Assembly (NCBI GenBank): GCA_001687465.1
Contig: LVLI01000573.1
Span: 1 to 38,742, forward strand
DNA length: 38,742 nt
Direction of reading: 5' to 3'
Origin: Halocafeteria seosinensis
Taxonomy: Eukaryota; Sar; Bigyra; Bicosoecida
Shown: positions 23,467 through 34,673 of the stretch, piece after piece
How positions within the stretch are numbered: the first letter of the stretch is position 1
How the letters are laid out: the number at the start of each line of letters is the position of its first letter
Translations under genes and position numbers: made by a program
The notes under the pieces: model-generated
Told to the model about the DNA's origin: nothing
The model's input: only the letters and a program-made list of their open reading frames with translations
The model's database searches: none

Positions 23467-26400
23467 ATGGCTAGGGTGTACCGACATTATATACACCCGC
23501 ATTTTTCATGTACTTATCATGGATTTGTCTTATTGTTGGCGCAGCCTCCGAAAAAAAAAGGGAAAAAATCTAAAACGGAGCAGGAGGCTGAGCGAATTGC
23601 TCAGGAAGAGACAGACCGGAAACTCAAGGAAGGTAAGCTTTTCCACAGGGAGCGCATTGAATAGTGTACATTCGCTATCGTGGCATGTTTGGATTCGCCC
23701 AGCTAGGGAGAAGCGAGATGAAGAAGAACGCCAATATCGGTTGGAAGCAGCAAAACTGGCCCGGGAATATGCTGATTCCCACCGCCAAAGTGCGATCGAG
23801 CAAACCCATGAGGAGTTCGAGGACGAGAAAGAGAGAGAGAACAACATCCAAAGACAGCTAGAAACTATGGATAAGGAACTAGAGGAAAAAGAAGAATGGC
23901 AACGACACCTACAGTGCTCGGTGTTCCCTGATGTGAGATTCGGGGAGGAGGTATCGGGGTTTCTTTCATCGGTTGAGAAGGATGACGTAGATAAAAGCTC
24001 CCAAATGTATAGCATACATGGTGACTTTCACACTTTGAATGACCTGAAACAACTATGGGACCTACTGATGGAGCAGCGGACACAATACATTGAGAGAGAA
24101 AACTATGAAGGTGTTGAGAGATGTGATGCATTCATCCAAGAAGTGAAGAGCAAGATACACCATAGAATTGACAGGGTCTCCGCTTGGATACTTGAAGTAA
24201 GTGCATGCTAGCCGTGCGCTCCAACCAAATGTGCGATCAGCGCTGTGTCGATTCTTCAGAATAGGCACTCCGTTTCGAAAGAGGCTAAGGAGGGATCGGA
24301 CCAGCAGGAGTTAAAGATGTCTAAAGAAACACAAAACAGTGATATTAAGCTAGGAATATGGGCCAACTTAAAAGGAAAAGCCGGAAGGTATGCTGTACAC
24401 CTCTATCGCAGAGCATGCTTCCAGCCAATCGGCTTCTTCGCTTGTGTTGCAGAATGAAGGTGATTTATTTTCATGATCTGCTGCTTTCGGCCGACGTCCC
24501 CAAACAAATCGCAAACATGGACGTCGCTCTTCGTCTTTTGTTCACGGTAAGAGCATATACCATTTTGGTTCTCCACCCTACAGTAGACACTCTCTGTGGA
24601 TGCAGCCTTTCGATCACGCTAAGGAAGTATCAGAAATATCCCATCGTGTATCCAAAGAAATGGAGCTTTGGAGACACGGTTTCACAGACGAAGGACCAAA
24701 AGGAAAAGATGCGAAATCTAAGTCGTCGAGCAAGCGCTATTCTAGCCCGCGAAAGCAAGAGCATACGGATAAAGGACAGGGAGAAGAGGAAGGAAGTGCT
24801 GCTGGTGTGGAGGAGGATGGTGAAGAAAAGGAAGAGGAAGAAGAAGCAGAGGAGTCTAGCTCGGAAGAGGAAGAAGACGAAGAGGAACGTGGTGAAGATA
24901 AGGGAGTAGGCGAAGGACAGGAGAGTGGTGAAGGTCAAGAGTCGAAGGAACCGGATCCAGATGATCCAGAGGATGCAACTCATTATGACCCGGCTAGATA
25001 TTCGACAGCAGTTGTAGTGCGGGAGCCCCCACAGGAATTTGAAATGAACCGGATGCGCTATTCCCCTTTAGGAGGGTTAGTGTTCGTGGAGCTCCTGTCG
25101 TTTCCTGAAGATGAACACACAGTCAAGAAGTGGAGTCTTTCCAACGTCTCTCCTTTGGCAACGGCTGTGGAACATAGGGCACATCCTCTGCAAGGACAAG
25201 GAGCGGCCGCCGCAGCGCAAGCAATAAAAGTAAGAGCAGCCATGCCTCCCGAATTGGTAGTTCCGACGCGACCTACCATGGCATATTGGGACCCAAGTGT
25301 TAACAGCTGGAGCGTGGACGAGCATGCTGAAGCGACGTTTGATCCGAATAATCGCATCCTCTCGTTCAAGACCTCATGGATGCGACCGTTGGCGCCAGTT
25401 CAGTCATGGTGGATCGAAGCTCCATACAAACATTGGCATATTGTGCCTGTGAGAGCTATAATTCCCGAACCGAATGCGGAGTATGAAGGTGCTTACACGT
25501 TCAGAGAAGAGTGCCAGGTGCTTCTCGAGGTGCACACTCGTCGATTTCGAATAGGCATCCTCGTGGGAGAATATTTCTGCAGATTGGTATCACCTGTAAA
25601 AGAAGAATTTAGCCATATTCTGTTCCGCCCGATGAAACCTGGTACTCTTCTCGCCTCACTGAAGGCAAGTGGTGTAGAACTGGTACCTGATGATCTATGG
25701 ACGGATATGGCTAATCATTTCGGTATCATTGAGACTGAAGAGTCCCAACAACAGTCATCTCCCCCTTCCGGAATGCCTTCGGAGAGTGCAGTGGACGCGA
25801 TTAAAGAAGAAGCTTCTGCCAACGAAGCTGACGATGAACTCAAAGAAGACGATGAGGAAGAAGAAGCAGAGGAAAGAGAGGAACAACAGCAGAGTCTTCA
25901 GGAGAGTGAGCAACCGGCCGCGGAAGTCTCTCGGACTGACTCCTTAGCGGGGACTCTGAAACATCTGAATGAACCTCTCACCGCCAAAGAGAAGAACCTT
26001 GAGAGACAGCTTTACAGAGACTTGAGTCGGGTATCCGCCTCTTTTTGTTTTGCGTCGTCAAAATGGAATCAGGGTAGAGGTGCTTCAGCTACTGTTGTTA
26101 GAGCGCGTGAGTACATTGATGTGCAGGAAGTAGAGCTCCCGACGCCAGATTTGATCGAGCACTTTAACAACGAATACACCTCAAGGGTCAAGGATGCCGC
26201 GAGGGAATCCTTCCTGAACATGTCAAGGGGAGGAGCGTTTATGATGGGATCTGGCTCACAGACTGGGTTACACTCTAGCACGCATCCTGGTGAACCGGCT
26301 GGGGAAGGTCTTGGCAACGGAACAGGGTACGAGGGATCCATAACTTCAGTGAGCCTTCCTGATGTCGAAAAGGGTATTCTTGAAACAGAGTGGAGAACAG

Positions 26401-27113
26401 TGTTGCATCAGTTTGACCGAGAAATGCCCCGAGAAGTAGCTGCCTACTTGATACGAGTTACCGAGAGTAGTCAGGGTTTTCCCGTCCAACGACCCATAGC
26501 AGGAGCACCAAAGCCACCGGAATTACCCTCGCTACCGAGAGAGTTACTAGATCCCGACGGGCTTTTCGAGAAAGAAAAAGAAAAAGCGCTAGAATCCTTG
26601 GAGGAGCAGAAGAACGGAGGAGATAAGAAAAAAGGTGGTGACGCAAAGCAAGATAGCAAAGGCAAGGGCAAATCCGAAGAAGCTGAAACTCCTGAGCCGA
26701 GCCTAGATCCCGCTGTTGCTTTGGAAGCCGCTCTGGATCCGGAGCATCCAGAATGGCCGGAGATCCAAAAAATGGCGGCAATATCTCTGAAACCGGCAGA
26801 GCAAAAAAAGGGTCAGCGTGCTCCCCCGCCGGAACTAAGTGATAAAGGTAAACAGGCGATATCGCTGGCTCGCTCTCTGGTTGAATACAAAAATAAGTTG
26901 GAGCAAAGAAACCAGGAACCACAGGATGATGAGGAAAACGCCAGACCGGCACAGATCGATAGTCCATGGATAGGCCCGCACAGCTCGGCCTTCAAAGTAT
27001 TAGCCGAACGCAGCTCAGAGGAGTCTTTGAGTCTTGCCACGGAGAGCTCCCCCGCAGTACAGGATACTCTTTTCCGCTTGCTTATGCTTGTTCGACCTAT
27101 TAGCTTCTGTTAA
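23467..27113 (+). CDS. CASC1: CASC1/IC97-like axonemal inner-arm dynein intermediate chain protein
   Basis: Six exons: 23467-23475, 23545-23632, 23703-24196, 24260-24387, 24453-24546 and 24606-27113; the product is 1106 aa. The N terminus reads MAR then PPKKKGKKSKTEQEAERIAQ, the K-rich start and charged coiled coil typical of IC97. The coiled coil continues to about 200 (REKRDEEERQYRLEAAKLAR). A 100-residue E-rich acidic block lies around 310-400. The conserved CASC1 C-terminal region runs about 495-650 (YWDPSVNSWSVDEH, LSFKTSWMRPLAPVQSWW, RIGILVGEYFCRLVSP). More E-rich and K-rich linkers fill the last 450 residues, so it is longer than the 700-800 aa usual in the family. IC97/CASC1 is tied to inner-arm dynein I1/f and ciliary motility. 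The 9-nt first coding exon is inferred from frame and family; the alternative is reading through that intron with an atypical leader. Confidence 0.88.
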
Positions 27114-27382
27114 AAGAGTGCGTAGGATCGTGCGCGGAAAATGCGTTGTAAAAGGGTGACGTGTGTTTTCTCATGTGTTTTCTACACGAAACGTGGAAGA
27201 ATTTACCCGCGAACGTCTAAGTTATTGGCATACTAGAGTTTTTTGCTATTCTGACTTCCCACGGCATTTACGCTGGAATGGGAATAGCTCTTATCGTACC
27301 TATTACAATTCCACAACGAACTTCCATTACTAGACCGTGCGAAAACCGTGAATCAAGTCCGAAGTGCTCAAGAGCACGTAAG

Positions 27383-28375
27383 TTACTCCATGTCTTTGGA
27401 ACGGAATTGAGGCATGACTACCTCCTTGCCCATGGCTTTTTGCACCACAACGACTACTTCCTTTCCATCTTCGAAGTCTTGACGCATCTGCTTGTATTCC
27501 TCGGTGTCAGGAATGAAAAGATCTTCGCGATCTTCCACCCCCTTGGCGGCGGCGTCTTCCGTTGGCATAAGATGGCAAGCGGAAGCTCCATCCTTGTCAC
27601 GGTCGTCGTCATTGATATCCGCAAGGATGTACTCCTCGCGAGCGACATTCGGGGCATCCATGTTGTGAGAAGTAGGGCAAATATCCACGTGCTTGGAGCC
27701 ACTAAAGATGTCAATGCCTGTGATGTTGGCTTTGGCGTGACCGTGCTTTCCAGTTTTGGAAGTGCTATAGTCCACGACCTGCAAAAGAGAAAGAACAACA
27801 CGACGCATCAAGCCAAACATTTACTTTGGCAACCCCATCGGTTCCTGGGTCGGCCTTAAGCAAGGCAATGGGACCCATCAGCAACGAAGCTTGGCATACC
27901 TTGCATGGGTGGCCTGCAATAGGAGACGAAAATTACAAAAAAGGTTAGGGATGCAGACGCAGAGGGACTTTGGTGGGGTGCCGCCGTATCAGGGCACGAG
28001 TCTCTACATTGGCATATGTCTTACCTTTGATCACGACATAGCTCCCTTTCTTAACCTCACCGGCACGGACGGGATAGACCTCCGAGGATCCGGCATCACC
28101 TGTGATATCGAAGAGCAATAGACCATTAGTCCGAAGCGTAGACACAGAGCTCGCTGGCTGGGGCGATAAAACTATTATGTATGAATAAGACAAGCGATAA
28201 ACGACAGAATCGCATGTCGACAGTCTAATTCTTCCTCTATATGGTACCCTGAGGTGGGGTATACCTCTATTACCCTCGCCCTCGATGAACGAGGGTCTCG
28301 ATTTCCCGCAATGGGAGAGAATTGTTGCCAAAAGCAAGGTAAATCATACACACCTGTGGCGAAATCGTCAGCCAT
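27383..28375 (-). CDS. EIF5A: Translation factor eIF5A (hypusinated)
   Basis: Four minus-strand exons: 28354-28375 (22 nt), 28025-28099, 27900-27913 (14 nt) and 27383-27778; the product is 168 aa. The start reads MADDFATGDAGSSEVYPVRA, the family N terminus, split by the first intron after Gly8. The hypusine loop STSKTGKHGHAK has Lys48 as the residue that deoxyhypusine synthase modifies with an aminobutyl group taken from spermidine. GIDIFSGSK and TSHNMDAPNV follow, then the OB-fold, ending FEDGKEVVVVVQKAMGKE. The protein binds ribosomes and helps peptide bond formation at difficult sequences. The micro-exon encodes HPCK together with a split Gly and is required to keep the conserved KGHPCKVVDY. 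Introns are 254, 111 and 121 nt, longer than all others in this window. Compared with common eIF5A, about ten residues are inserted near residue 130 (AAAKGVEDRED). Confidence 0.95.
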
Positions 28376-28535
28376 TTTCCTTGGTTAGTTTTCTCACACG
28401 GACAAGAAAGAGAACACACGGATCGATGTATAAAGTTTCGGAAAAATCCCCTCACTATCAACCACGAGACCAACTGTAAATGGAGCTCAAGGCCCCAGCC
28501 GGCCGGAGAGCGCCGGCCCGAATTCGCCGGTAGAG

Positions 28536-28553
28536 CCCGAAATCGATTTCGGG
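28536..28553. repeat. 18-bp perfect palindrome
   Basis: CCCGAAATCGATTTCGGG is its own reverse complement. It sits beside a GC-rich block with several GCCGGC-type words (28498-28530), about 160 bp upstream of the eIF5A start codon, so it could be a promoter element or the 3' part of the preceding minus-strand unit. Confidence 0.85.
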
Positions 28554-28799
28554 TACCTTGGTAGGAAATTCATCTTGTTTTTTGAATGGAGAGACGCTTC
28601 CCACACAAAGTTCACGCACCTCTGTTCTGGGCACATCTACAAGTGAACTTTTCCGGTGGGTTGGTGAAATCTCGGACTTGCGAAGACTTGACACTATCGT
28701 GGTGTGGTTTCAATTTTTCGTTTCTACAGAAAACCAAAGGAAACGAACACAGACAATTGTGGACATCGGCAAAATGAACGCTTTTTTACCTGGCAGCGT

Positions 28800-29075
28800 T
28801 TACCGTTTTGGCTTATGAGCAAAAACAGTGTCAACTGCAAGGCGGGTAGCATTCTGACTGTGGTGGCCACTGGTGGGCTTGTTTGTGGAGCCGCCACCAA
28901 GAGACTTTTCATTGTGCATATATTCCGACGCCAAGTCCTTGACTTTATCGAACCCTCGGCGATAAGCATGTGAAGCATTGCCGAGGAAGTCAGGAGTACC
29001 GAGTTCAACAGAGGCTTGTTCCAGTTCGCTGTTCCAATCTTCAATCTTCCTACTGCAACCACTTATAAATAACAT
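28800..29075 (-). CDS. Small orphan protein, possible
   Basis: An ATG-initiated frame of 91 codons on the minus strand. The product is hydrophilic after a short start (MLFISGCS). It includes KIEDWNSELEQASVELG, HAYRRGFDKVKDLASEYMH and a G/S/T/N linker, and ends HKPKR. The amphipathic composition looks protein-like and the opposite-strand frames look less so, but I recognise no family. A splice acceptor-like TTGCAG precedes SRKIEDW, so this may be the last exon of a longer gene whose first exons I could not find. It lies between UNC93-like and eIF5A genes on the same strand. Confidence 0.4.
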   Translation of the reverse strand: MLFISGCSRKIEDWNSELEQASVELGTPDFLGNASHAYRRGFDKVKDLASEYMHNEKSLGGGSTNKPTSGHHSQNATRLAVDTVFAHKPKR

Positions 29076-29502
29076 AGTTCGAGTCGAAACCCAAGAAGAT
29101 TGCCGCTTTCGCTAAAGGTCGTCTCGAAGGCAAACAGCACTTGCAAAAGACATCTTGCTCAAGTCTCTACAGAAAGGAACACCCCGGTACATGTCCGCAC
29201 AGTTGCGACCTGCGATATCAAGAGTTCCACAGGATGGGGAAGATACCTCTACAAAGAGTTCGCTCCAACAGTACCGGAGACGCCTCTTTCAACGGGCAAT
29301 ACCTTAAACTCAGCAGATGCGGTGCTAATGTCGTTGGGCGGGAGACAGAGGGAGTTTCAAGACCCTGTCGTTGCAGATGCAAAAGTGTGTCCCACTTCAC
29401 GTTTACTCCGTTACCTTGTAGTGGCTCGTCACGGACCCCAGTGTAGTATCCTTATTGAAGTCTACCGAACTGAGGGACATCCAGACTATCGCGTTCATCC
29501 TC

Positions 29503-31304
29503 TTAGAGGTACGTGGGGTTATCATACGAATCATCACCACTACCCGTTCCTCTGGTAGATCGTCGATTGAAAAGATCGCTATCAATACTGCGCACCTTTA
29601 TGCTGCTGTAGAGCATGCATCCTGCTGAGAGCAGAAGCACTCCAAGGACGATAGAAATCTCAATCGTATATTTCAGTTCCACGTGTACTCCGATCAGAAA
29701 CTGCACTGCGAGACCAAGCGACTGCCACAGTTTCAGGTTGCTCATTGCGGTATCCCGATCATTGTCACCAGGCAAATATGCGGGACTTTGTAAAATGGCA
29801 GGAATCTGCGACATCCAAACGCTGTCCCCGATTCCAAATAAAACAGGAAGGAAGAAAACTACGATATAGGCGGCAGTAGATTCATGCTCCAGAACGTTCA
29901 GTTCTTTTAATACAATAAGCATAACGTAAAATGCAGCATGAGAACAGAACGCTATCACTGCCACCCCTCGACGACCAATGATGCTAGCGAGTTTTCCAAA
30001 TACAAGGGAAAACAACGAGTCTGTGAAATAGAAGGTTGCAGTTACAAAGCCAACGAAATCGGAACTTATCAGACGTTTTTCGCGGTACACCCCGTCTTCC
30101 TTAACATCAGCGTAAAACAGGCGATAATCGCTGAAAAAGAACGCAAGGGACATTCCTGCAAGGAAGACCATTGTGCATGAACCGCGCATACCGTCGCCAG
30201 ACAGGCCTTCGCTGGACATACCATTGTAAAAGATGATTGGAACAAGGAAAGCCATCGGAGCAGAACAAAACGCTTGCTTTAACGTTGCTGATAGAGATAT
30301 CATAGGTAGAGCCCCAGCTTTTGCTTCAAACGAAGTCCGTCCTCCGAAGCCTGAATTAATTTCTGTGCCATTCGTAATTGCAAGAGGTTGTTCCTCTTCG
30401 GCGTTCACAAGAGGTTTAACCTCTCGAAGAGTGCAAAACAAGGCCAAGCCGATGCATGTAATTCCGAGCATTACCGAGAAAAGCACCGTTTTAGCAAGCT
30501 CTTGATTATCTACGTTAGTGTATATCAAAGAAGCTAAAACCATTCCCGTTCCACCAGTAAATTGAAAACTCGAGTAGAAAACACCTGCATATCATTTAAG
30601 AAGTCCCTGGAGCGTGCTCGCCGGCTGCGCGAAACCGGCAACCGTACCATTAAACCGACTGGTGACATCCTCTTCTTTCTCTCCGTTCACCCCCGCATGG
30701 TAGATAGCACATCGACCTGTATATAAGGTAGACACTTGCACCACTAGTATCACATTAGCTTCCTGAGTACATGTCTTACCCAAATACACCCCTTCCGCCG
30801 CCCATAATGTCGCGCCACCTATTCCCACAGCAGCGAATACGGGAATCGAAATCGCATACGTCTCCTTTTTGGCGAGGAAGCTCCCAATCAGAAACGCGTA
30901 AGGAGATGCTCCAATGATCATTGTGAGTCTGAAATGAAACATGTCTACGAAGTGTGCCGAAAATATATCGTCTGCGGACACAGCGAACTCACTTTGGACC
31001 ACATCGTTGCACCATGACGGGAGCTACTGTAGATACAACGGTAAAGCATGCATACAATATAGCTAAACTGGCATGTGCTAGCTTGGAATTTGTCACAATA
31101 TTCGTCTCCAGACCCTGCATATGGCATAATCTTCATTTATTTCACAACGAGCGCGTACCCGAGTGGGAGAAAAGGGCTTACTTGGGCAGTGTTAAACGCC
31201 ATAAAGATGCCAAAGAAGGCCCCCGTGAGCAAGTACGCTGATCTGGCATACTGCGTCGCCGCACGACTGCTGGCACTGAAACTAGTAGTATGAGTGGGAG
31301 CCAT
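29503..31304 (-). CDS. UNC93-like multi-pass membrane protein (major facilitator superfamily)
   Basis: Four minus-strand exons: 31182-31304, 30993-31114, 30648-30928 and 29503-30584, with introns of 63-67 nt; the product is 535 aa. About ten or more hydrophobic segments can be counted. Family features are the first helix ending FFGIFMAFNTAQ, then LETNIVTNSKLAHASLAILY, the GGATLWAAEGVYLG segment (WxxxGxYL type), FNGVFYSSFQFTG and GIGDSVWMSQIPAIL. UNC93 proteins sit in membranes as trafficking or channel-regulating subunits; some protist and plant relatives affect ion homeostasis. The substrate or partner is unknown here. The soluble tail (last 35 residues) is acidic and ends YDNPTYL, which contains an NPxY-like element. 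The start ATG is followed by a hydrophilic leader (APTHTTSFSASSRA) and then helix 1. Confidence 0.9.
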
Positions 31305-32254
31305 GGTGGGTCCTGTTGAAGCCGGTGTTCGGCTGACCTATTCGTCCATCGGCACTTTCACCCTCTTCTTCGATGTACTCAAGACATGACAATTTTCTAC
31401 CTACTGTTTTCGACGAGAGCAAGGGCAGAATCAACCCACACACCACAACAGAACTAAGTATCTTCTAAGATCCTCGTAGCCACCGTAGCTTCCGCACGCC
31501 AACGTAACGTGACTAAGGGCAGCACGGTCTAGCAAATGATAGGAAGTTCCTCAAATACGGTTACATTGCAAGAAGGAAGCGTACTAAAGCAGCTGGAAAA
31601 ACTTTATATTCTCATTTGTCACTGGAGTAGCGGCGACGTTTTACATGCAAATATGTCATCTCTTCGTGAGGTACAAGGTTGTACAACCAGTGTGTGGTGG
31701 GCACCACCAGACATATCTTCAAAGTCCCGCACAGTATGTCGGCAGTCGGTGTCCGACGTAGCACTTTTTGCTCGACGGGAAAAGTATCTATCGGATAGAT
31801 ACAGTCATATGGCACTTCAGCAATACACATTGTAAAAGTTGTACGACGTAGACTTGCTGCGTTCCTGCCCTTCTCCTGAGGTCTTTCTCATGAGTCCGAA
31901 GAGGAATTGTTTGCTATGCCGGGTGAAAGAAGTAGGACATGGCCCGGTGTCTCTTCCGGGAGGAGGACTCCATCCATTTCGAGCCTCACCACTGATAACC
32001 TTGATTACCGTTGGCATACACACTGATTGAGACTTGCCACACAGTAAATTACCAGACATTACTCACGAAAGAATTGAGCTTTGAACATCCTGATTCCTGC
32101 TATCATGCCCTAGTAGCCATACTAGGCCAAGAATTTATACGAATAGACGGGCTTGGCAAAAACGTGAAACAATGCATGTAGCAGAGTAGGTAAGTCTACA
32201 GTATTCCTCTACGAGCAGAACCGCGTTGAGGTCTTGGAATCTTGAAAGCGTCTT
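31305..32254. other. Intergenic stretch with one doubtful small frame
   Basis: No supported gene. At 31817-32059 a minus-strand ATG frame of 80 codons includes NGWSPPPGRDTGPCPTSF and HSKQFLFGLMRKTSGEGQ; the plus strand is also open over most of the same stretch. Neither product is recognised. The interval nearest 31304 should hold the UNC93-like promoter. Confidence 0.3.
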
Positions 32255-32902
32255 TCATACGTTATTTATCCTGTTCGCAATACATTCAAGTCGCTCCATA
32301 TCCCTGTCATGGGCCTTCTCGAGGGCTGCCGACGCACTCCCGGTGGAACAAAAATCTGAGCCAGATTGGTGATCAGGATAGAGCCTTCCAGCAAGCTGCC
32401 GGAGCTTGGTTTCTGCTCCTTGCGTCTCTGTACTCGGATATTCCCAGGATGAACCCGTTCTCGAGACATTGTGCGCTTTGCAAAGGACATCATCGACGAA
32501 ATCTGACATCCCATAATCCAGTCGACGTTCGTGTTCTTCACGTTCCTGCTGTTGTTCCCTTTGCATGTACTTCTCCAAGACTTCAGCAGGGTTTTCGACC
32601 TCTTCTTCATCCTCTTCTCCCGAAGAAGAAGAATCCCACTTGCTTTGCTGTTGTTGCTGACTCAACCTTGTTCGCTGGTCGGCACTGTGGCGCAACATCG
32701 GATGTCTTTCAAGCTCCACCAAGTTGTGTGCATCATCGTTCTCAGGACGGGAGTCTTTATACAGGGAGGATAAGGTATGTTTGTTCGAAGAGAGACTCTT
32801 TATCCCCGAGACGTCATTCGTTGAAATGCCTAGACGAGATCTTGTAGCAGAATGTCTTCCACTGCTTGAGACAGACGCAGCGCTGCGAGTGTGCTGCTGC
32901 AT
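32255..32902 (-). CDS. Unrecognised Q/S/E-rich coiled-coil protein
   Basis: A 215-codon frame from the ATG at 32902; the frame is open further upstream but that part is hydrophobic and unlike the rest. The product starts MQQHTRSAASVSSSGR. It has a five-Q run, an acidic block SSSSGEEDEEEVE and a probable coiled coil (NPAEVLEKYMQREQQQEREE). It ends with a helical stretch (LEKAHDRDMERLECIANRI). No enzyme motif, signal peptide or membrane segment is present in the chosen frame. Family and function are unknown. An unseen first exon is possible because the ATG lies just after an acceptor-like sequence. Confidence 0.55.
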   Translation of the reverse strand: MQQHTRSAASVSSSGRHSATRSRLGISTNDVSGIKSLSSNKHTLSSLYKDSRPENDDAHNLVELERHPMLRHSADQRTRLSQQQQQSKWDSSSSGEEDEEEVENPAEVLEKYMQREQQQEREEHERRLDYGMSDFVDDVLCKAHNVSRTGSSWEYPSTETQGAETKLRQLAGRLYPDHQSGSDFCSTGSASAALEKAHDRDMERLECIANRINNV

Positions 32903-34673
32903 AATTGCAGTTCTAATATTCCAAATGAGGTATATTTTAGCATACCAGTTACAACCTAACTTGCGAATGAAGTACAATCATTAAGAAGATACATTCAATC
33001 ATAAGAAATTAGTCTCTAGACAGGTCTTGCTTCACCGGAGCTCAGATTCACAACGCAAAGTTTGGAAGGAACGCAACTTGTACACGTGCGACGGAGGACA
33101 TACGTCAGGCGCTTCGAAGTTCCAACAACAAATGCATCCACATTAAATGATTTACGAATTGCTTTAATACTGAGCAGCAAGAGTCCACCGCAAATTACTG
33201 CAAAAAACGGTCCGTGGCACAACAATTTGAATCGCAGAGCGATCTGTGCGTGCTGTAAGGTCAAACGTCAAGAGGACAGAGAGTGACTCTTGCCATGCCG
33301 GTGAAACATCACTTAAAGCATGCCGTAACTTTGCTCGTAGAAACTAACAGACCGACCAAGCCAAAAGTTCTCCGAAAAGCAGCAGCCTCGGAGATACTTT
33401 CGCAATGTGTGGTCACAGTCTGGCTCACAGGATGTCACATGTGTGTGTATCTGCTAAAACCTCACATTGATCGCAACCACTGGCTGTAGCGTATCTCTTC
33501 TTAAATGTATCATCCACGGCGAACACACTGTTAAACATAGTACAATGGTCCCGGGGTCTGTAGAACAGATTCAGGAAGCAACGCCGATCAATCACCGGGA
33601 AAGTTACTGGATGAATGTACTAGCATTGGTATCTAGTGTTGTATCGTATACAAATGTCCGCGTGTTGCTCCCATATGCTAATACTGTGATTCCTATTATT
33701 CCATTCCCAACTCGGGTAAACTGTTACGAAGAGAATCCACGGAATCACGAAGAGACAAAGTCCGCAATGCAAGGCTTTGCAAGCTACTCTTTACGGAAAT
33801 ACCTTCATGTTCCCTTGTGTAAGAAGTATGGTATGATAAGACGCATCCAGTGTTGGATTTCCGTAGAACAATGTTGGTTTTCTCAATGGAAACCTTCCCC
33901 GGAGTCATCGACACGCGTCCTCGACCCTACACTGTACTACTACTGGTGCGCGTTGGCGGCGCACAGCTTCATAGTACGAAACCCTTAGTTGCTTGCATCG
34001 TACATAGCACCCTCCGTTGGAGTCGGGTACTCTGGTACCGTACAAACATGAAAGAATCGAGCGTAAGAAACCGCACGACTCGTGGGTTGAGTCATCCGTG
34101 AATGCAGCGTTAAGGAAACAGTGATGATCAATAAGATTGGATTGGCAAGTTTCGATCTTCCTCGCTGTCTGGTTTCTTTGAAGACAACAGGCAAAGGAAA
34201 AGAGCACCGTCACGCCACCGTGTCCTTCATTTTTTTTTCTAGTACTGTCTGTTCCTTCTAGTGGAAATTCTGCTGCGCACCTTCTGGACTAGATCCGGAG
34301 TGACGTCGAGGTTGAAGTTTGTGCCAGGTGGCGTCTTCTTTTTTTTTTTTTTTTTGAAATCTCAGCATTTTTTTGAAATTTTCAAAGCGATATTCACACT
34401 ACAGTGCCCACGTTGGCAGCCCAACATTCAGCGGTTTTACTAGCATAGATAGGATTGTGTAGGATATAGGATTGATCGTCAGTCTGCGTGCTTCATAAAC
34501 AAGCTGGAACGCGTATTATAGACGTGGTGAGCTGCAGAGCCGACCTCGGAGCCTGATATTCGAGCAGTTTGTAGCGTCTACGACGCTAGACGCGATCTTA
34601 TCTTGTCTTTAGCCCTTTGGTAGCCCAGGATCTCATAACTATTGAAGTGATTGACGAATGCAGAGCAAGCAAC
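32903..34673. other. Intergenic 1.8 kb, including a T17 run
   Basis: No gene is supported. A minus-strand frame at 33016-33264 follows an acceptor-like TTACAG. It has a hydrophobic segment (FFAVICGGLLLLSIKAI) and could be an orphan last exon, but I found no upstream exons. Another minus frame at 33696-33905 starts MTPGKVSIEKTN. A plus-strand frame at 33467-33988 opens at TTG and has no motif. A run of 17 T lies at 34339-34355. The last few hundred bases should contain the promoter and leader of the Wee1-type gene. Confidence 0.35.

Noticed and set aside
24630-24983. 117-codon minus-strand frame rich in F and L resembling a membrane protein
   Set aside because: It is antisense to the E/K-rich block of CASC1; GAA/GAG codons read backwards give F and L.
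33467-33988. 173-codon plus-strand frame
   Set aside because: It starts at TTG, has no motif, and the minus strand has an equally plausible frame over the same bases.
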